Part shown: in pieces, positions 1 to 9,125 of the stretch | How the letters are laid out: the number at the start of each line of letters is the position of its first letter | Numbering within the stretch: position 1 is the stretch's first letter | Source of the DNA: an uncultured Myxococcales bacterium | GTDB lineage: Bacteria; Myxococcota_A; Bradymonadia; UBA4248 | DNA length: 33,352 bases | Direction: 5' to 3' | Assembly: GCA_945875805.1 (NCBI GenBank) | Contig: CAMCLY010000012.1 | Location: 1 to 33,352, forward strand | Notes under the pieces: generated by a model | Told to the model about the DNA's origin: nothing | The model's input: only the letters and a program-made list of their open reading frames with translations | The model's database searches: none | Program-made: the position numbers and the translations under genes

Positions 1-60
1 GAAAAATGCGCGGCGTCTTACCATATTTACCGGGGGATAAAGCGTGCTTTTTTTGTGTCG

Positions 61-147
61 CGCGGCTACCGGCCCTCCCCAACGGGGAGGGCCGATACGC
101 CCGCGCGGCGCCCGCTATCGGCCCCTTGCGGCCGATACGCGGGCGCC
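61..147 (+). repeat. Bulged-C hairpin repeat, two tandem hairpins (locus 1)
   Basis: Two consecutive hairpins lie at 64-102 and 107-147. In the second, the left arm GGCGCCCGCTATCGGCC pairs fully with GGCCGATACGCGGGCGCC except for one extra C after ATA. The first has the same bulge, with TAC in place of TAT. This is the CTAT...ATACG orientation of a family seen at eleven loci in the window. I see no coding potential here. Function unknown. Confidence 0.8.
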
Positions 148-180
148 CTTGCCCATGGGTGACGCCACGGAGGGGGGCGG

Positions 181-231
181 CGCGTATGTGCCCGACGGGC
201 AAATAGCGACGTTGGGGGGATACTTCCCCCC
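181..231 (-). repeat. Bulged-C hairpin (reverse orientation) plus G6/C6 hairpin (locus 2)
   Basis: Hairpin at 181-208 in the CGTAT...ATAGC orientation with a GAC loop, followed by a second hairpin at 214-231 made of six G, A, three loop bases and TTCCCCCC. The composite recurs at 7509-7572, 13181-13230 and 20288-20342, always 5' of a plus-strand gene. The rest of the leader, 232-404, shows no convincing promoter to me, only a small TGTAC/GTACA dyad near 330-342. Confidence 0.8.
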
Positions 232-404
232 CAGCACATACCCACAAAAATCAATTTTACCGTAAAATCAGAGTAGTTCTTTGCCGGCACGCGAAACCAT
301 CGTGCTCGCGTCACGGACGGAATGGCTACTGTACGATGTACATCGATCCGTGGACAACAAACGGCGAATCATATAGCTATGCGGCGCTGATGAGGAGATT
401 TGAA

Positions 405-3400
405 ATGTCAGAGAACAAGCATTCGTCGAAGGATTCCGTGGATATGGTACAGGGCGTGTCGGAGGATATGGAGAAAACGCTCCAGGGCAACGAGGAAGAG
501 GTGACGGCGCGTCGCAAGAAACCCGAACTGGGAGGCTCGGGGCCACATGTGACGTTGCCGGGCATGCCGTCGCCTGGAAAAAGCGCGTTGCCGTCATACC
601 CCGGACGTCCCGCGCCTGTGAACAGCGTGGCCAGGACGACGCCGGGCAAGAACGGGGCGGGGGTGGGCCCCATCGCCGGGGGCGAGGAGAGTTCGGGAAA
701 GGGCATCCACATCAAGCCGATGGCGTTGGGCGAAAAAAATCCCGTGCGACCTGGTGCTCAGGGACTCCCGAAGCTGCCGGTGAAACGTTCCGGTCCGGTC
801 GGTGGGGGCTCGACGCCGAATGCCGCAAAACCCGGAAGTACCGGTCACGCCCCGATTCTCCCGACGCCGGTCGGTGGGGGCTCGACGCCGAATGCCGCAA
901 AACCCGGAAGCACCGGTCACGCCCCGATTCTCCCGGCGCCGGTCGGTGGGGGCTCGACGCCGAATGCCGCAACAACGGCTGGTCAGGTGGCGCACAACGA
1001 TATTGAGTTGCCCGAGGCATGGCTGAACGGTGGCGATGTTCCCTTTGAAAGAGAGACGCCCTTTAGCGTCCCTCAGACGATCCCCCTCGATACCGAGGGA
1101 GAATGCACCCCATCTCAAGAGAGCCCGAACGTTCACCTCGAAAAAAACGAAAATCTGCCCGAAGTTCTGGAAGATATTATTGCCGGTTATGACGACGAAA
1201 TCGTCCACGTCCGCACGCGCGACGGGGCCCGGGAATGCACGATTCAGCTCGCCATCGCCCGGATTCTCGAACATACTGGCTACGAAAAACTCGCCTACGT
1301 CCGTTATCTCAAGGCGCTTGAGGCGAATCATTTCAGCCGGACGGCGATTCATGAGTTGCGCCGCATCGCGCGTGCGTACAACAAGACAAAGGATGTCGTC
1401 ACGTTGCTCCAGTCGGCGCTCGACACGGCGGTCTCCGCCGAGGAACAGTCGATTTTGCTCGAGGAGTGCGGCCTTATCGTATTTTTTGGAGATCCGCCCA
1501 ATCCCACCGATGGCATTGCCATGCTGTATCGGGCCATTGCGCTGTCCCCCAAGCGGATATCGCCATTGTGTACGCTACTACAGATGTTCCTGTTTGAACG
1601 GCGCTATGAGGACTGTTGCGAGATCCTCGAAAAATTGCTCGGGCTGACGGACGATCATCAGGCGCAGGTGTTGTGTCACACGATGTTGGGCGACATTCGG
1701 AGCAGTCTCAATCCGGGGGCGGATGCCGGACTGAACAGCTATTTGCAGGTTCTGACTCTGGAGCCGGATTCCCTCTATGCGTTCCAGCACGCCATGGGCG
1801 TGCTGTTGCGGCAAAAATCGTGGCAACTATTTTACGACAATACCCTTTCGTTTGCCAAAAATACCAAGGACAAGACGATAAGCCACGCAGCCCTGCTCGT
1901 GGCCGGGGCGGTGGCGTTTGATCTGCTTTCCGATTCGGATGCCTCCAGCGAGGCGTATGAACTGTCCATGCAGTACCGCCCGGGGGATTCGCTGGCGCTT
2001 GAGTTGTTGCTCGATAACTATTCCGGGGATCCCGCGCAATGGAGACAGCTCGACGGCGTCATCGAACGCCTTGTTCCGTTTGCCGAAACCCCGCGCGAAA
2101 AACTCGATCTGCTCATCATGAGGGCCATCAACCTCGACGTCAATGGGCACGATCCCGCCATGGCCATTCAGATCCTTGACGAGGTGTGTGGCGAGGGCAA
2201 AGCCACGCCGTTTTTGCTCAATTATTACTGCGATCTCCTCAAACGAAATGACCAGATCGAAGAGGCCATGCGCATCACCAAAAAGGCCGCAGAGCAGCTC
2301 CACACGGAAGAAGCCGCCGATCGCTTCGCCAATCTTGGATGTTATTGCCTTGAGATCCTCAAAAAAAATGACGATGCCGAGGAGTGCTTCCGCATGGCGC
2401 TCTCCTTCAACCCCAATCAGCGCACGGCATTTGAAAATCTCGAGTTGATTCTGCGCGCGCGAAACGATTTTGTGGGGTTGGCCAAGCTCTACCTCGCCAG
2501 ACTCGATGTCGTCATGGATGCCCGTGTGCGCGCGTCCATTCTCTACTCCCTCGCGACGATATGCGAGTACAGCCTCGGACAGTACGAAAACGCCATTCTC
2601 TATTACAGGCAGTACCGCGAGATTTATCCCGATGACATCCACGCCATCCATAACCTCGAACGCCTCTACATGCGGTTCAAGGACTGGAAAAATCTCATCG
2701 AACTCTATCTTATCGAGAAAAGTACGGCGCCCACCCCTGCCGCTCGCTGTGAAATCCTCGTGCGCATTGCAAACATTTGCCGATACAAACTCAACAAGCC
2801 ACACTACACCATCAGTTTTCTAAACCAGGCCAAAAAGGAAAATCCAAAGTCCGTCCTCGTGTACCGGGAACTTCTGGATGTCCTCTATCAGGCTCAGATT
2901 TGGCGCACTTATATCGACGTCAGCAGGGAGCTCCTCGCCATCCAGAAAAAAGATGCCGACAAGGTCATGACGCTGCTCCAGATGGCCAAAGTGTACGAAA
3001 TCATGCTGTGTGACAATAGCGCGGCCGTCCAGTGTCTGGAGCAGGTCCTCGCGCTCGATCCCGACAACGCCGTGGCCTACGTGCGGCTGTTGGCGATATA
3101 TCAGGCGTCTGGCAATTGCGCGGCCTACTATGAATTGACCCTCGATCGCGCCCAGAGAATGCCCGAGTCAAAGGCAAGAACAAATCTCCTCTTCAAGGTC
3201 GGCCTGAAGACGTTCTCGCTTTTCCGCGAGACCGAACAGGCCATTTCCATCTTTGAGGATTCCCTGCAGGGAGGCGTCGGGTACATTCCGTCGGTGTTCA
3301 TCCTGTCCCTCCTGTATGCCTGCAACGCGCAGATTCCACAGCTTGTCCATCTCCTGCAGGAAGCCACCGGTTCGCTAAAAAACCAGGCGTCAAAAAGCGC

Positions 3401-6041
3401 TTCCTCCATTACCCAGGCTTACCTCCGGACGTGGATTCTCCACGAGGCCGAGGAGGCCATTCATCCACTCGAACTCGCGTTGGCGCTCACCCCGGATGCC
3501 ACCAGTGCCGGACTCATGCTGCTCATGAACCAGTACGCCCGGGGACAGTTCGGCGAGCTTTCGGCCCTCTATACCGAGCGGGCACAAAATACCACTGATC
3601 GCGACTTCGCCGTCTTTTTCTACAACATGGCCGCCTTCACCGCGCACCGTTACCCCGAAAAACCCGGCGCCATCGACAACGAAATCATTGCCCTCAGGGC
3701 CGCGCTCGAACTCGATCCCGACAACGTCATCGCCAACGAGAGACTCGAAGCCCTCGAGCCATGTCGCGTCAACCTCGTGCCATTCCTCGAAAAACGGCTC
3801 AAATATGCCCCCATCGAGGACAAAATCGAACTCCAGCTCGCCATCGTCGAGTCCACCTTTGCCGAGTCTCCACAACAGGCATTCGCCATGGTGTGCCAAA
3901 TCGTCGACGAAAACCCGTCTCATCTTCCCGCCGTCCGGGTCGCCACCAATATGGCCGCCAAACTGAACAATACCTCGTTGTGGTGCCGATTCCTGGCCAT
4001 TCAGGCTCAGAACCTCGAAAACATCACCATGAGGATCATCGCATGGACAAACGCGGCCACCGTCGCCAGGGACAAACTCAATCAGCCTGACCTCGCCATC
4101 GAGTACTTCAAACAGGCCTTCATGTTGGCCCCACAGCAAATGGAGTGCTACGTTCAGCTCCTCGAACTCCTCAAGAAAAAACACGATATCGTCGCCATCG
4201 ACGGAATTCTGCAGATTCACACCCACTCCATCTCCCGCGAAAATCAGGTCATGCGGTACAGAGAGATGGCCGACATCTATCTCAACGAGTTCAACGAGCC
4301 CGTGCAGGCCATCGTCAAGTTAAAACAGGTCCTCGAGGTCGAACACGACAACGTCGAAGTCCTCATGAAACTGGCCCAGCTCGAAATCGGTGAGAAACAC
4401 TACAGTGAGGCCAGAACCGCTCTCGAAAACATCCTCGATATCAAAGATGTCGATCCGGTCATCCTGGCCCAGGCACGCGAAAAATTGCTCGATCTCTATA
4501 TCGATGTCTTCGGCACGTACGAACATGCCATTCCCCTGCTGCAGGACACCCTCGCCAGTAATCCCAATGATACAGAAGCCATGGAGCGCATGGCCAACGT
4601 CTATTTCGCACAGTCCCGAATGAGCGAATCCCTGGCCCTGTTCCTCAGGCTCAACACCCTCGTCCATGGCACCGACAAAGTCCGCGTCCTGCTACAAATC
4701 GCAAGCCTGTACAAGGCCCTCAACCAGAACGACAAAATCGGTGACATCATGCATGAAGCCGCCGAACTCGCCAAAACACTGCCCGAGGCACTCGACATCA
4801 TCACCCCATGGATCGAGCGGTGTAAAGATCCTTCCATCGTGCTCGCGTTTGTCGAAAAACTCGTCGAAAATGCAGACCTGCCGACAAAAATGCAGGTCGC
4901 CATCTATGAATTTGCGGCCAAAACTTACGCCGGAACCCTCCACATGCGATTCGAGGCCGACAAATTCGCCATGGCCGCCGCCAATCTCGCGCCGGATTCC
5001 TTCAGGGCTCAGATCCTCGCGGCTCATGTCTTTTCGCCCAAAGACGCAATGGTTTATGCCACCAACGCCGCAAGACTCGAGCCTTTCAACCCAGAGTCCT
5101 ATCGCGTCATGTGCGATATCGCTTCCAATTCAGATCGCTTCGACCTCCAGGCGCGCGTCGAGCAGCAGCTCGAAATCGTTTCCCCAGGCTTCACCCCCAC
5201 AGAGGCCATTCAGCGCGCATTCATCGAGCGTTTTCCACGTGCACCCGGACTCATCGACGAATCCGTCGTCCGGCAGATCGCCCCCCAGGACTTCAACTTC
5301 TACATCCAGAAGCTCCTCTCCATGGCCGAAGGCGCCATTCAGATCTTCGACCCTCCCGTGCTCGAATTTGTGCCACAGTCCCAGGCTCCGTCCCTGTGCG
5401 CTCTCATCGCCGAGTGCGCCGTCCCCCTTTCCATGACCGGATTCGAGACCCACTTCGTGCAGGACGCTCCGTTCATCTACACCACCATCGACATGCGCCA
5501 AATCGTCTTCAATCTCGCGGCACTCGCGCACGCGTCCGAGGCCGAACGCCGTTTCCATGTCGCTTCCGCGTTCATCCACGCCAAAATGGGCACCCTCCCG
5601 CTCATTCTTTATCCAAGCGAAAACGTCGTCGCACTCGTCTCTGGATTGCTCGGACTCTACGATTCCAAACTCACCACGCACGCCATCCTCTCTCGCATGA
5701 AATCCATCATCCCGCGCGCCACGCGACGTGTCATCTGCGACTTCATCGACCAGAACTCCCTCGACGTCTTCCAGTACGATCCCGCAAGATTGCAGGGCGC
5801 CACGGCCACCCTCGACGCCTACATCGGCCACCTCTTCAGCCTCGACCTCAAATCCTCCGTCGCCGCCATCCTCCGTCGCCGAAAACCGAACACCACCGTG
5901 CCAAACAATCTCCACCAGTGGCTCCTGGCCCATCCAAGCCTCCCGCAAATTCAGGAACTCCTCGAATTCAATATCAGCGAGCGCTTCTCTGCCGTGCGGC
6001 AAAGACTCGGACTCTTCCTCAAAGTCGCCGAGCCCGTCTAG
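405..6041 (+). CDS. Giant tetratricopeptide-repeat protein (about 1878 aa)
   Basis: Start ATG 405 is chosen because GAGGAG at 392-397 precedes it by 7 bases; an in-frame ATG at 336 has no such site. There is no signal peptide or membrane segment, so a cytoplasmic scaffold is likely. Residues 1 to about 240 are low-complexity (Pro, Gly, Ser, Lys) and include a 24-residue unit repeated from residue 132. From about 265 to 1590 the chain is TPR-like helical repeats, with typical units such as AVQCLEQVLALDPDN and AIEYFKQAFMLAPQQ. The last 290 residues form a helical domain without TPR consensus that I cannot name. TPR arrays bind proteins; no enzyme motif is visible. Codon use drifts along the gene, the 3' half being much richer in C-ending codons. 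The gene appears to stand alone, flanked by hairpin repeats on both sides. Confidence 0.9.
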   Translation: MSENKHSSKDSVDMVQGVSEDMEKTLQGNEEEVTARRKKPELGGSGPHVTLPGMPSPGKSALPSYPGRPAPVNSVARTTPGKNGAGVGPIAGGEESSGKGIHIKPMALGEKNPVRPGAQGLPKLPVKRSGPVGGGSTPNAAKPGSTGHAPILPTPVGGGSTPNAAKPGSTGHAPILPAPVGGGSTPNAATTAGQVAHNDIELPEAWLNGGDVPFERETPFSVPQTIPLDTEGECTPSQESPNVHLEKNENLPEVLEDIIAGYDDEIVHVRTRDGARECTIQLAIARILEHTGYEKLAYVRYLKALEANHFSRTAIHELRRIARAYNKTKDVVTLLQSALDTAVSAEEQSILLEECGLIVFFGDPPNPTDGIAMLYRAIALSPKRISPLCTLLQMFLFERRYEDCCEILEKLLGLTDDHQAQVLCHTMLGDIRSSLNPGADAGLNSYLQVLTLEPDSLYAFQHAMGVLLRQKSWQLFYDNTLSFAKNTKDKTISHAALLVAGAVAFDLLSDSDASSEAYELSMQYRPGDSLALELLLDNYSGDPAQWRQLDGVIERLVPFAETPREKLDLLIMRAINLDVNGHDPAMAIQILDEVCGEGKATPFLLNYYCDLLKRNDQIEEAMRITKKAAEQLHTEEAADRFANLGCYCLEILKKNDDAEECFRMALSFNPNQRTAFENLELILRARNDFVGLAKLYLARLDVVMDARVRASILYSLATICEYSLGQYENAILYYRQYREIYPDDIHAIHNLERLYMRFKDWKNLIELYLIEKSTAPTPAARCEILVRIANICRYKLNKPHYTISFLNQAKKENPKSVLVYRELLDVLYQAQIWRTYIDVSRELLAIQKKDADKVMTLLQMAKVYEIMLCDNSAAVQCLEQVLALDPDNAVAYVRLLAIYQASGNCAAYYELTLDRAQRMPESKARTNLLFKVGLKTFSLFRETEQAISIFEDSLQGGVGYIPSVFILSLLYACNAQIPQLVHLLQEATGSLKNQASKSASSITQAYLRTWILHEAEEAIHPLELALALTPDATSAGLMLLMNQYARGQFGELSALYTERAQNTTDRDFAVFFYNMAAFTAHRYPEKPGAIDNEIIALRAALELDPDNVIANERLEALEPCRVNLVPFLEKRLKYAPIEDKIELQLAIVESTFAESPQQAFAMVCQIVDENPSHLPAVRVATNMAAKLNNTSLWCRFLAIQAQNLENITMRIIAWTNAATVARDKLNQPDLAIEYFKQAFMLAPQQMECYVQLLELLKKKHDIVAIDGILQIHTHSISRENQVMRYREMADIYLNEFNEPVQAIVKLKQVLEVEHDNVEVLMKLAQLEIGEKHYSEARTALENILDIKDVDPVILAQAREKLLDLYIDVFGTYEHAIPLLQDTLASNPNDTEAMERMANVYFAQSRMSESLALFLRLNTLVHGTDKVRVLLQIASLYKALNQNDKIGDIMHEAAELAKTLPEALDIITPWIERCKDPSIVLAFVEKLVENADLPTKMQVAIYEFAAKTYAGTLHMRFEADKFAMAAANLAPDSFRAQILAAHVFSPKDAMVYATNAARLEPFNPESYRVMCDIASNSDRFDLQARVEQQLEIVSPGFTPTEAIQRAFIERFPRAPGLIDESVVRQIAPQDFNFYIQKLLSMAEGAIQIFDPPVLEFVPQSQAPSLCALIAECAVPLSMTGFETHFVQDAPFIYTTIDMRQIVFNLAALAHASEAERRFHVASAFIHAKMGTLPLILYPSENVVALVSGLLGLYDSKLTTHAILSRMKSIIPRATRRVICDFIDQNSLDVFQYDPARLQGATATLDAYIGHLFSLDLKSSVAAILRRRKPNTTVPNNLHQWLLAHPSLPQIQELLEFNISERFSAVRQRLGLFLKVAEPV
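798..978 (+). repeat. 72-bp in-frame tandem repeat inside the TPR gene
   Basis: A 72-bp unit starts at 798, 870 and 942 (the third is partial) and encodes VGGGSTPNAAKPG followed by STGHAPILP and two more residues. The copies differ by only a few bases, which suggests recent duplication or gene conversion. The length is a multiple of three, so copy-number change would lengthen or shorten the disordered linker without breaking the frame. Confidence 0.9.
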
Positions 6042-6070
6042 ATCCAAAGTGGGCTTGGGATGGGGAGCGC

Positions 6071-6153
6071 GGGCTATCCGGCATCCGCCGGATACGCCAC
6101 GCGCCACGCGGCTATGGACGCAGTGCCCTCCGGACACTGCGCCCATACGCCGC
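6071..6153 (+). repeat. Bulged-C hairpin repeat, two tandem hairpins (locus 3)
   Basis: Hairpins at 6071-6098 and 6108-6153 lie 30 bases after the TPR gene stop. The second has arms GCGGCTATGGaCGCAGTG and CACTGCGcCCATACGCCGC, with the family's unpaired C after ATA and one A/C mismatch. The two stems differ in sequence but keep the same TAT/ATA step. They could also help end the TPR transcript, although no T-run follows. Confidence 0.8.
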
Positions 6154-6240
6154 GTCTCTGTGATGGGGACGCGAAATATACGTTCGGGCATATCCTATAA
6201 ATAAATAATAAAAACGCGGCCCCCGCGACGTCTGGTCTGC

Positions 6241-6753
6241 CTACTTTTTGGGAACACGCGTAGATCCCGACACCAAGTTGCGAAATACCCAGCTACGCAT
6301 GTTGTTCTCCCGTTCCTCCTCCGGGGGGATGCCATAAAATTTTCGAAGGATCCACCTCCCGACCCAACCTATCAAAAGCAATATTCCATAAACAGCAAAC
6401 AATACTAAAATAGATATAGCCGTGATTGCATTGTTTGGATTGTTTGCATCATATAATATATATTTTCGCTCGCCCTCATAATTTTTATCGCCAGGTTTTC
6501 CACACGGACAATTCCAATTGTTGGCTGTATAGGTTTCACCAAAATGGGCAAATGTATATTGTTTTGTATATCCAAGAGCACCATTTTTAGTGCAGGAACA
6601 AGTCGTAAAACCAGAAAAATCCCCTATTGTCACCCTCATCGACCATGGAGGGGGAATATAAATGATTAACATGAAAAACCAGATTACCGTGGCGATTTGA
6701 AACCAATATTTGTCAGCAAAACGCCTCTGAGCTCGTCTAAAATCATCCCACAT
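6241..6753 (-). CDS. Two-TM membrane protein of unknown function (170 aa)
   Basis: I do not recognise the family. The protein has a basic N-terminus, a first membrane segment at about residues 18-36 (ATVIWFFMLIIYIPPPW), an extracytoplasmic loop of about 75 residues with four Cys (CSC and CPC pairs), a second segment at about 108-132, and a basic tail. The paired Cys suggest disulfides or a metal site in the loop; this is inference. The DNA is visibly more AT-rich than its neighbours, so the gene may have been acquired. Only a weak purine-rich site precedes the ATG. A terminator at 6802-6833 separates it from the pseudopilin upstream, so it is probably transcribed alone. Confidence 0.6.
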   Translation of the reverse strand: MWDDFRRAQRRFADKYWFQIATVIWFFMLIIYIPPPWSMRVTIGDFSGFTTCSCTKNGALGYTKQYTFAHFGETYTANNWNCPCGKPGDKNYEGERKYILYDANNPNNAITAISILVLFAVYGILLLIGWVGRWILRKFYGIPPEEERENNMRSWVFRNLVSGSTRVPKK

Positions 6754-6801
6754 CGCGATTTTTTCCGTTCAAGATATATGGCGGATTGTACAAGTTTAAA
6801 C

Positions 6802-6833
6802 AAAAAAGGAGTTTATGGTGTCCCATAAACTCC
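6802..6833 (-). terminator. Rho-independent terminator of the pseudopilin gene
   Basis: A perfect 11-bp stem (GGAGTTTATGG at 6808-6818 and CCATAAACTCC at 6823-6833) has a 4-base loop. Read on the minus strand it is followed at once by six T (6802-6807). It lies 24 bases after the stop codon of the minus-strand gene ending at 6857. Confidence 0.9.
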
Positions 6834-6856
6834 CACAAAAACGCGTCACCGCAAAA

Positions 6857-7276
6857 CTAAAGCTGAACGACGATGTCGTCTTCGGTGTTGGGAAGACCGT
6901 CGGGGCCATTTGAATAGATTTTGATTTTGTTGCCGGTCTTTTCATAATTGTATGCATTGTCCCAGGGATCGTTGGGCACTTCGGTGATAATGCTGTGATT
7001 GTCCGGGGTGTTGACGAGCGCATCGAGGCTTTCGGGAAGCTTTTTGTATTGAATGCGATACATGGTGCAATTTTCTTTAAAATTGCGCAACTGTGTCTCG
7101 GCAAGTCCGACGTTGGCTTTGTCCGCCTGACCGATGACATTGTACCCCACAAGACCCATGATGGCGACCATAAGGGTGACGACGATCATGATTTCAATGA
7201 GCGTCATGCCTTTGCGCATTTCAGCGCGTTGGGCGGTTGTCCGGGCCACTCGAAGTAATTCGCAAAATGTTGTCAT
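6857..7276 (-). CDS. gspG: Type II secretion-like major pseudopilin (GspG family)
   Basis: The 139-aa protein has a prepilin leader ending RKG, then MTLIEIMIVVTLMVAIMGLV: Gly at -1, a Met start of the mature chain, Glu at mature position 5 and a hydrophobic helix, all hallmarks of prepilin-peptidase substrates. The C-terminus reads SNGPDGLPNTEDDI, the Asp-rich loop that binds calcium in GspG. GspG polymerises into the periplasmic pseudopilus of the type II secretion system. Start 7276 is backed by GGAG five bases upstream; an internal Met at 7219 would give a shorter leader. No other secretion genes are present, so it is an orphan here and could serve another type IV filament machine. A strong hairpin lies in its leader at 7323-7344. 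Confidence 0.85.
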   Translation of the reverse strand: MTTFCELLRVARTTAQRAEMRKGMTLIEIMIVVTLMVAIMGLVGYNVIGQADKANVGLAETQLRNFKENCTMYRIQYKKLPESLDALVNTPDNHSIITEVPNDPWDNAYNYEKTGNKIKIYSNGPDGLPNTEDDIVVQL

Positions 7277-7322
7277 ATGTTCTCCATCTTCTCTATCTTC
7301 GACAAATCATCGAATCGATTTC

Positions 7323-7344
7323 CGTGCGCGAAAATTCGCGCACG
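7323..7344 (-). promoter_or_regulatory. 10-bp perfect inverted repeat in the gspG leader
   Basis: CGTGCGCGAA, two bases, then TTCGCGCACG, centred about 57 bases upstream of the gspG start. It has no following T-run, so an operator or mRNA 5' hairpin is more likely than a terminator. The role is inference. Confidence 0.5.
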
Positions 7345-7508
7345 CTCTTATGCCACAATAAACTCGCCGTGTCGATGAAACCATTCCCACCATGATTTCT
7401 TTCTCGCCATCCCGTGCCCAATCCGCAACCTTATTGTTTCCCGCTTTGCGTCGTTCCACGCCTTTGTCTTTGAAGTGTGCCTTGGCGTGAAAAGAGACAG
7501 AGGGGGTA

Positions 7509-7572
7509 GCGGCGTATGCGCACAGGGCCGACAGGCCCGCGCACATAGCCGCTCAGGGGGAGGCTTCCCCCT
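7509..7572 (-). repeat. Bulged-C hairpin plus G5/C5 hairpin (locus 4)
   Basis: Hairpin 7509-7552 (left arm GCGGCGTATGCGC, right arm GCACATAGCCGC, with an internal GGGCC/GGCCC hairpin) is followed by AGGGGGA/TTCCCCCT at 7555-7572. It has the same composite layout as at 181, 13181 and 20288. It lies in the 553-base gap between the divergent gspG and gdhA genes; I see no credible gene in that gap. Confidence 0.75.
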
Positions 7573-7664
7573 CCCCGGACATAGAAAAACTTCGAGTGCG
7601 TCAACGCGCCTTGGAACCTATGAAGGATAAGGTAAGATTTACGCGCATACTCACCTATATGTGT

Positions 7665-7690
7665 ACATTATTCGCACATCTGTGTAATGT
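7665..7690. promoter_or_regulatory. Compound dyad upstream of gdhA
   Basis: ACATTA (7665-7670) and TAATGT (7685-7690) flank CACA-tc-TGTG (7675-7684). The dyad lies in an AT-rich stretch 140 bases before gdhA, where a promoter is expected. It could be a regulator binding site. I could not define -35 and -10 boxes with confidence. Confidence 0.35.
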
Positions 7691-7829
7691 TATGTATTTT
7701 ATGCAATATCGCACTTGTGAGAATCGTCGTTCGGTGTTAAATGGGCGCCATCATAGGACAGTGAGAAAGTTCGCGCACAAGTGGCCGCATGGGGCGGACG
7801 GGCGAGGACAATGAGGGAGGACAGGCAGT

Positions 7830-9113
7830 ATGGGATTTAATCCGTTTGAAATGGCGCAGCAGCAGTTTGATGCAGTGGCCGAAAAATTGGGATTGAGCGA
7901 GAGTATTCGTGCGCTTTTGCGCGAACCGATGCGAGAGTTCAGTTTTACGTTGCCCGTCCGAATGGATGACGGTTCGATGAAGGTGTTCCGGGGGTATCGC
8001 GTGCAGCACAACGACGGCCGGGGGCCCTGCAAAGGCGGTATCCGGTTTTATCCGGGCGAGACGATCGACACCGTTCGCGCGCTGGCCACGTGGATGACGT
8101 GGAAATGTGCGGTGGTGGACATTCCCCTCGGCGGCGGCAAGGGGGGGATTGACTGTGACCCGCGCGTGCTGTCGATGACCGAACAGGAACGCCTCTGCCG
8201 GGCATGGGTGCGAGCGCTTTCGGCAAACGTCGGGCCTGTTCAGGACGTGCCTGCGCCGGACATGATGACGAACGGACAGCACATGATTTGGATGCTCGAT
8301 GAGTACGAAACGATTCATCACGGCAAGTTCCCGGGCTTCATTACGGGCAAGCCCGTCGGCAGCGGCGGATCGCTGGGACGCACCGAGGCCACCGGCTACG
8401 GCGTCATTTGCACGTTGCACGAGGCCCTCAAGGCGCTCCACATCGACATCAGTACGACGACAGCTTCCGTTCAGGGATTTGGCAATGTCGCCTATTATGC
8501 CTGTGAACGTTATCTCAAACTCGGCGGAAAGATTGTCAGCGTCTCGTGCTGGGACAACACGGACAAAAAATCCTACGTCTACAAACGCGCCACGGGCGTC
8601 GATATCGTCGAACTCAAGGCCATTTCCGACAAATTCGGCTCCATCGACAAAAATAAGGCCAAAGAACTCGGATATGAAATTTTGCCCGGCGAATGCTGGC
8701 TCGAACAGGACGTGGACATCCTGATTCCGGCGGCGCTCGAAAATCAGATCAATAAGGATACGGTCGGGCGTATCTCCAACTCGGTCAAGGTCATCGCCGA
8801 AGGCGCAAACGGCCCCACGACACCGGAGGCCGACGAGGTCATCAAGGCGCGGAACATCTTTGTCATTCCCGATTTTCTGTGCAATGCCGGTGGCGTGACC
8901 TGCTCTTACTTCGAGCAGGTTCAGTGCAACATGAATTACTTTTGGGAAAAAGACGAAGTGCTCGAAAAACTCGACCTCAAAATGGCATCGGCATTCCAAA
9001 AAGTCCACGAAATGGCCGTTCAAAAGAACGTCTACATGCGAGACGCCGCCTACATGATCGCGATCGACCGCGTGGCTTCGGCCTGCGTGGCGCGCGGCTG
9101 GGCCATCCGATGA
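7830..9113 (+). CDS. gdhA: Glutamate dehydrogenase (Glu/Leu/Phe/Val family)
   Basis: The 427-aa length fits hexameric bacterial GDH. The enzyme interconverts glutamate and 2-oxoglutarate plus ammonia with NAD(P)H. Visible signatures: GPCKGGIRFYP at about 65-75, the catalytic region WKCAVVDIPLGGGKGGI at about 91-107, PAPD at 141-144, and the Rossmann motif VQGFGNVAYYACE at about 214-226. The C-terminal segment NAGGVTCSYFEQVQ is also typical. GGGAGG at 7815-7820 supports the ATG. Cofactor preference cannot be fixed by eye. A GltD-like oxidoreductase lies convergently downstream, which hints at a nitrogen-assimilation neighbourhood, but the two are not co-transcribed. Confidence 0.95.
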   Translation: MGFNPFEMAQQQFDAVAEKLGLSESIRALLREPMREFSFTLPVRMDDGSMKVFRGYRVQHNDGRGPCKGGIRFYPGETIDTVRALATWMTWKCAVVDIPLGGGKGGIDCDPRVLSMTEQERLCRAWVRALSANVGPVQDVPAPDMMTNGQHMIWMLDEYETIHHGKFPGFITGKPVGSGGSLGRTEATGYGVICTLHEALKALHIDISTTTASVQGFGNVAYYACERYLKLGGKIVSVSCWDNTDKKSYVYKRATGVDIVELKAISDKFGSIDKNKAKELGYEILPGECWLEQDVDILIPAALENQINKDTVGRISNSVKVIAEGANGPTTPEADEVIKARNIFVIPDFLCNAGGVTCSYFEQVQCNMNYFWEKDEVLEKLDLKMASAFQKVHEMAVQKNVYMRDAAYMIAIDRVASACVARGWAIR

Positions 9114-9125
9114 GGCGATTGTTGT

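Noticed and set aside
594-1352. 252-codon minus-strand ORF with an RRRAPTDRRRENRG-type repeat
   Set aside because: The repeat is the antisense reading of the 72-bp repeat in the TPR gene.
5130-6191. Long open frames antisense to the TPR gene (up to about 350 codons), and similar ones opposite infB, gdhA and recD2
   Set aside because: They arise from codon bias of the real genes (purine-start, C-ending codons), have no ribosome sites, and give low-complexity Arg/Pro/Ser or Asp/Glu/Val-rich products.
7307-7546. 79-codon minus-strand ORF in the gspG-gdhA gap
   Set aside because: Overlaps the hairpin repeat and the gspG leader, has no ribosome site and an implausible composition.
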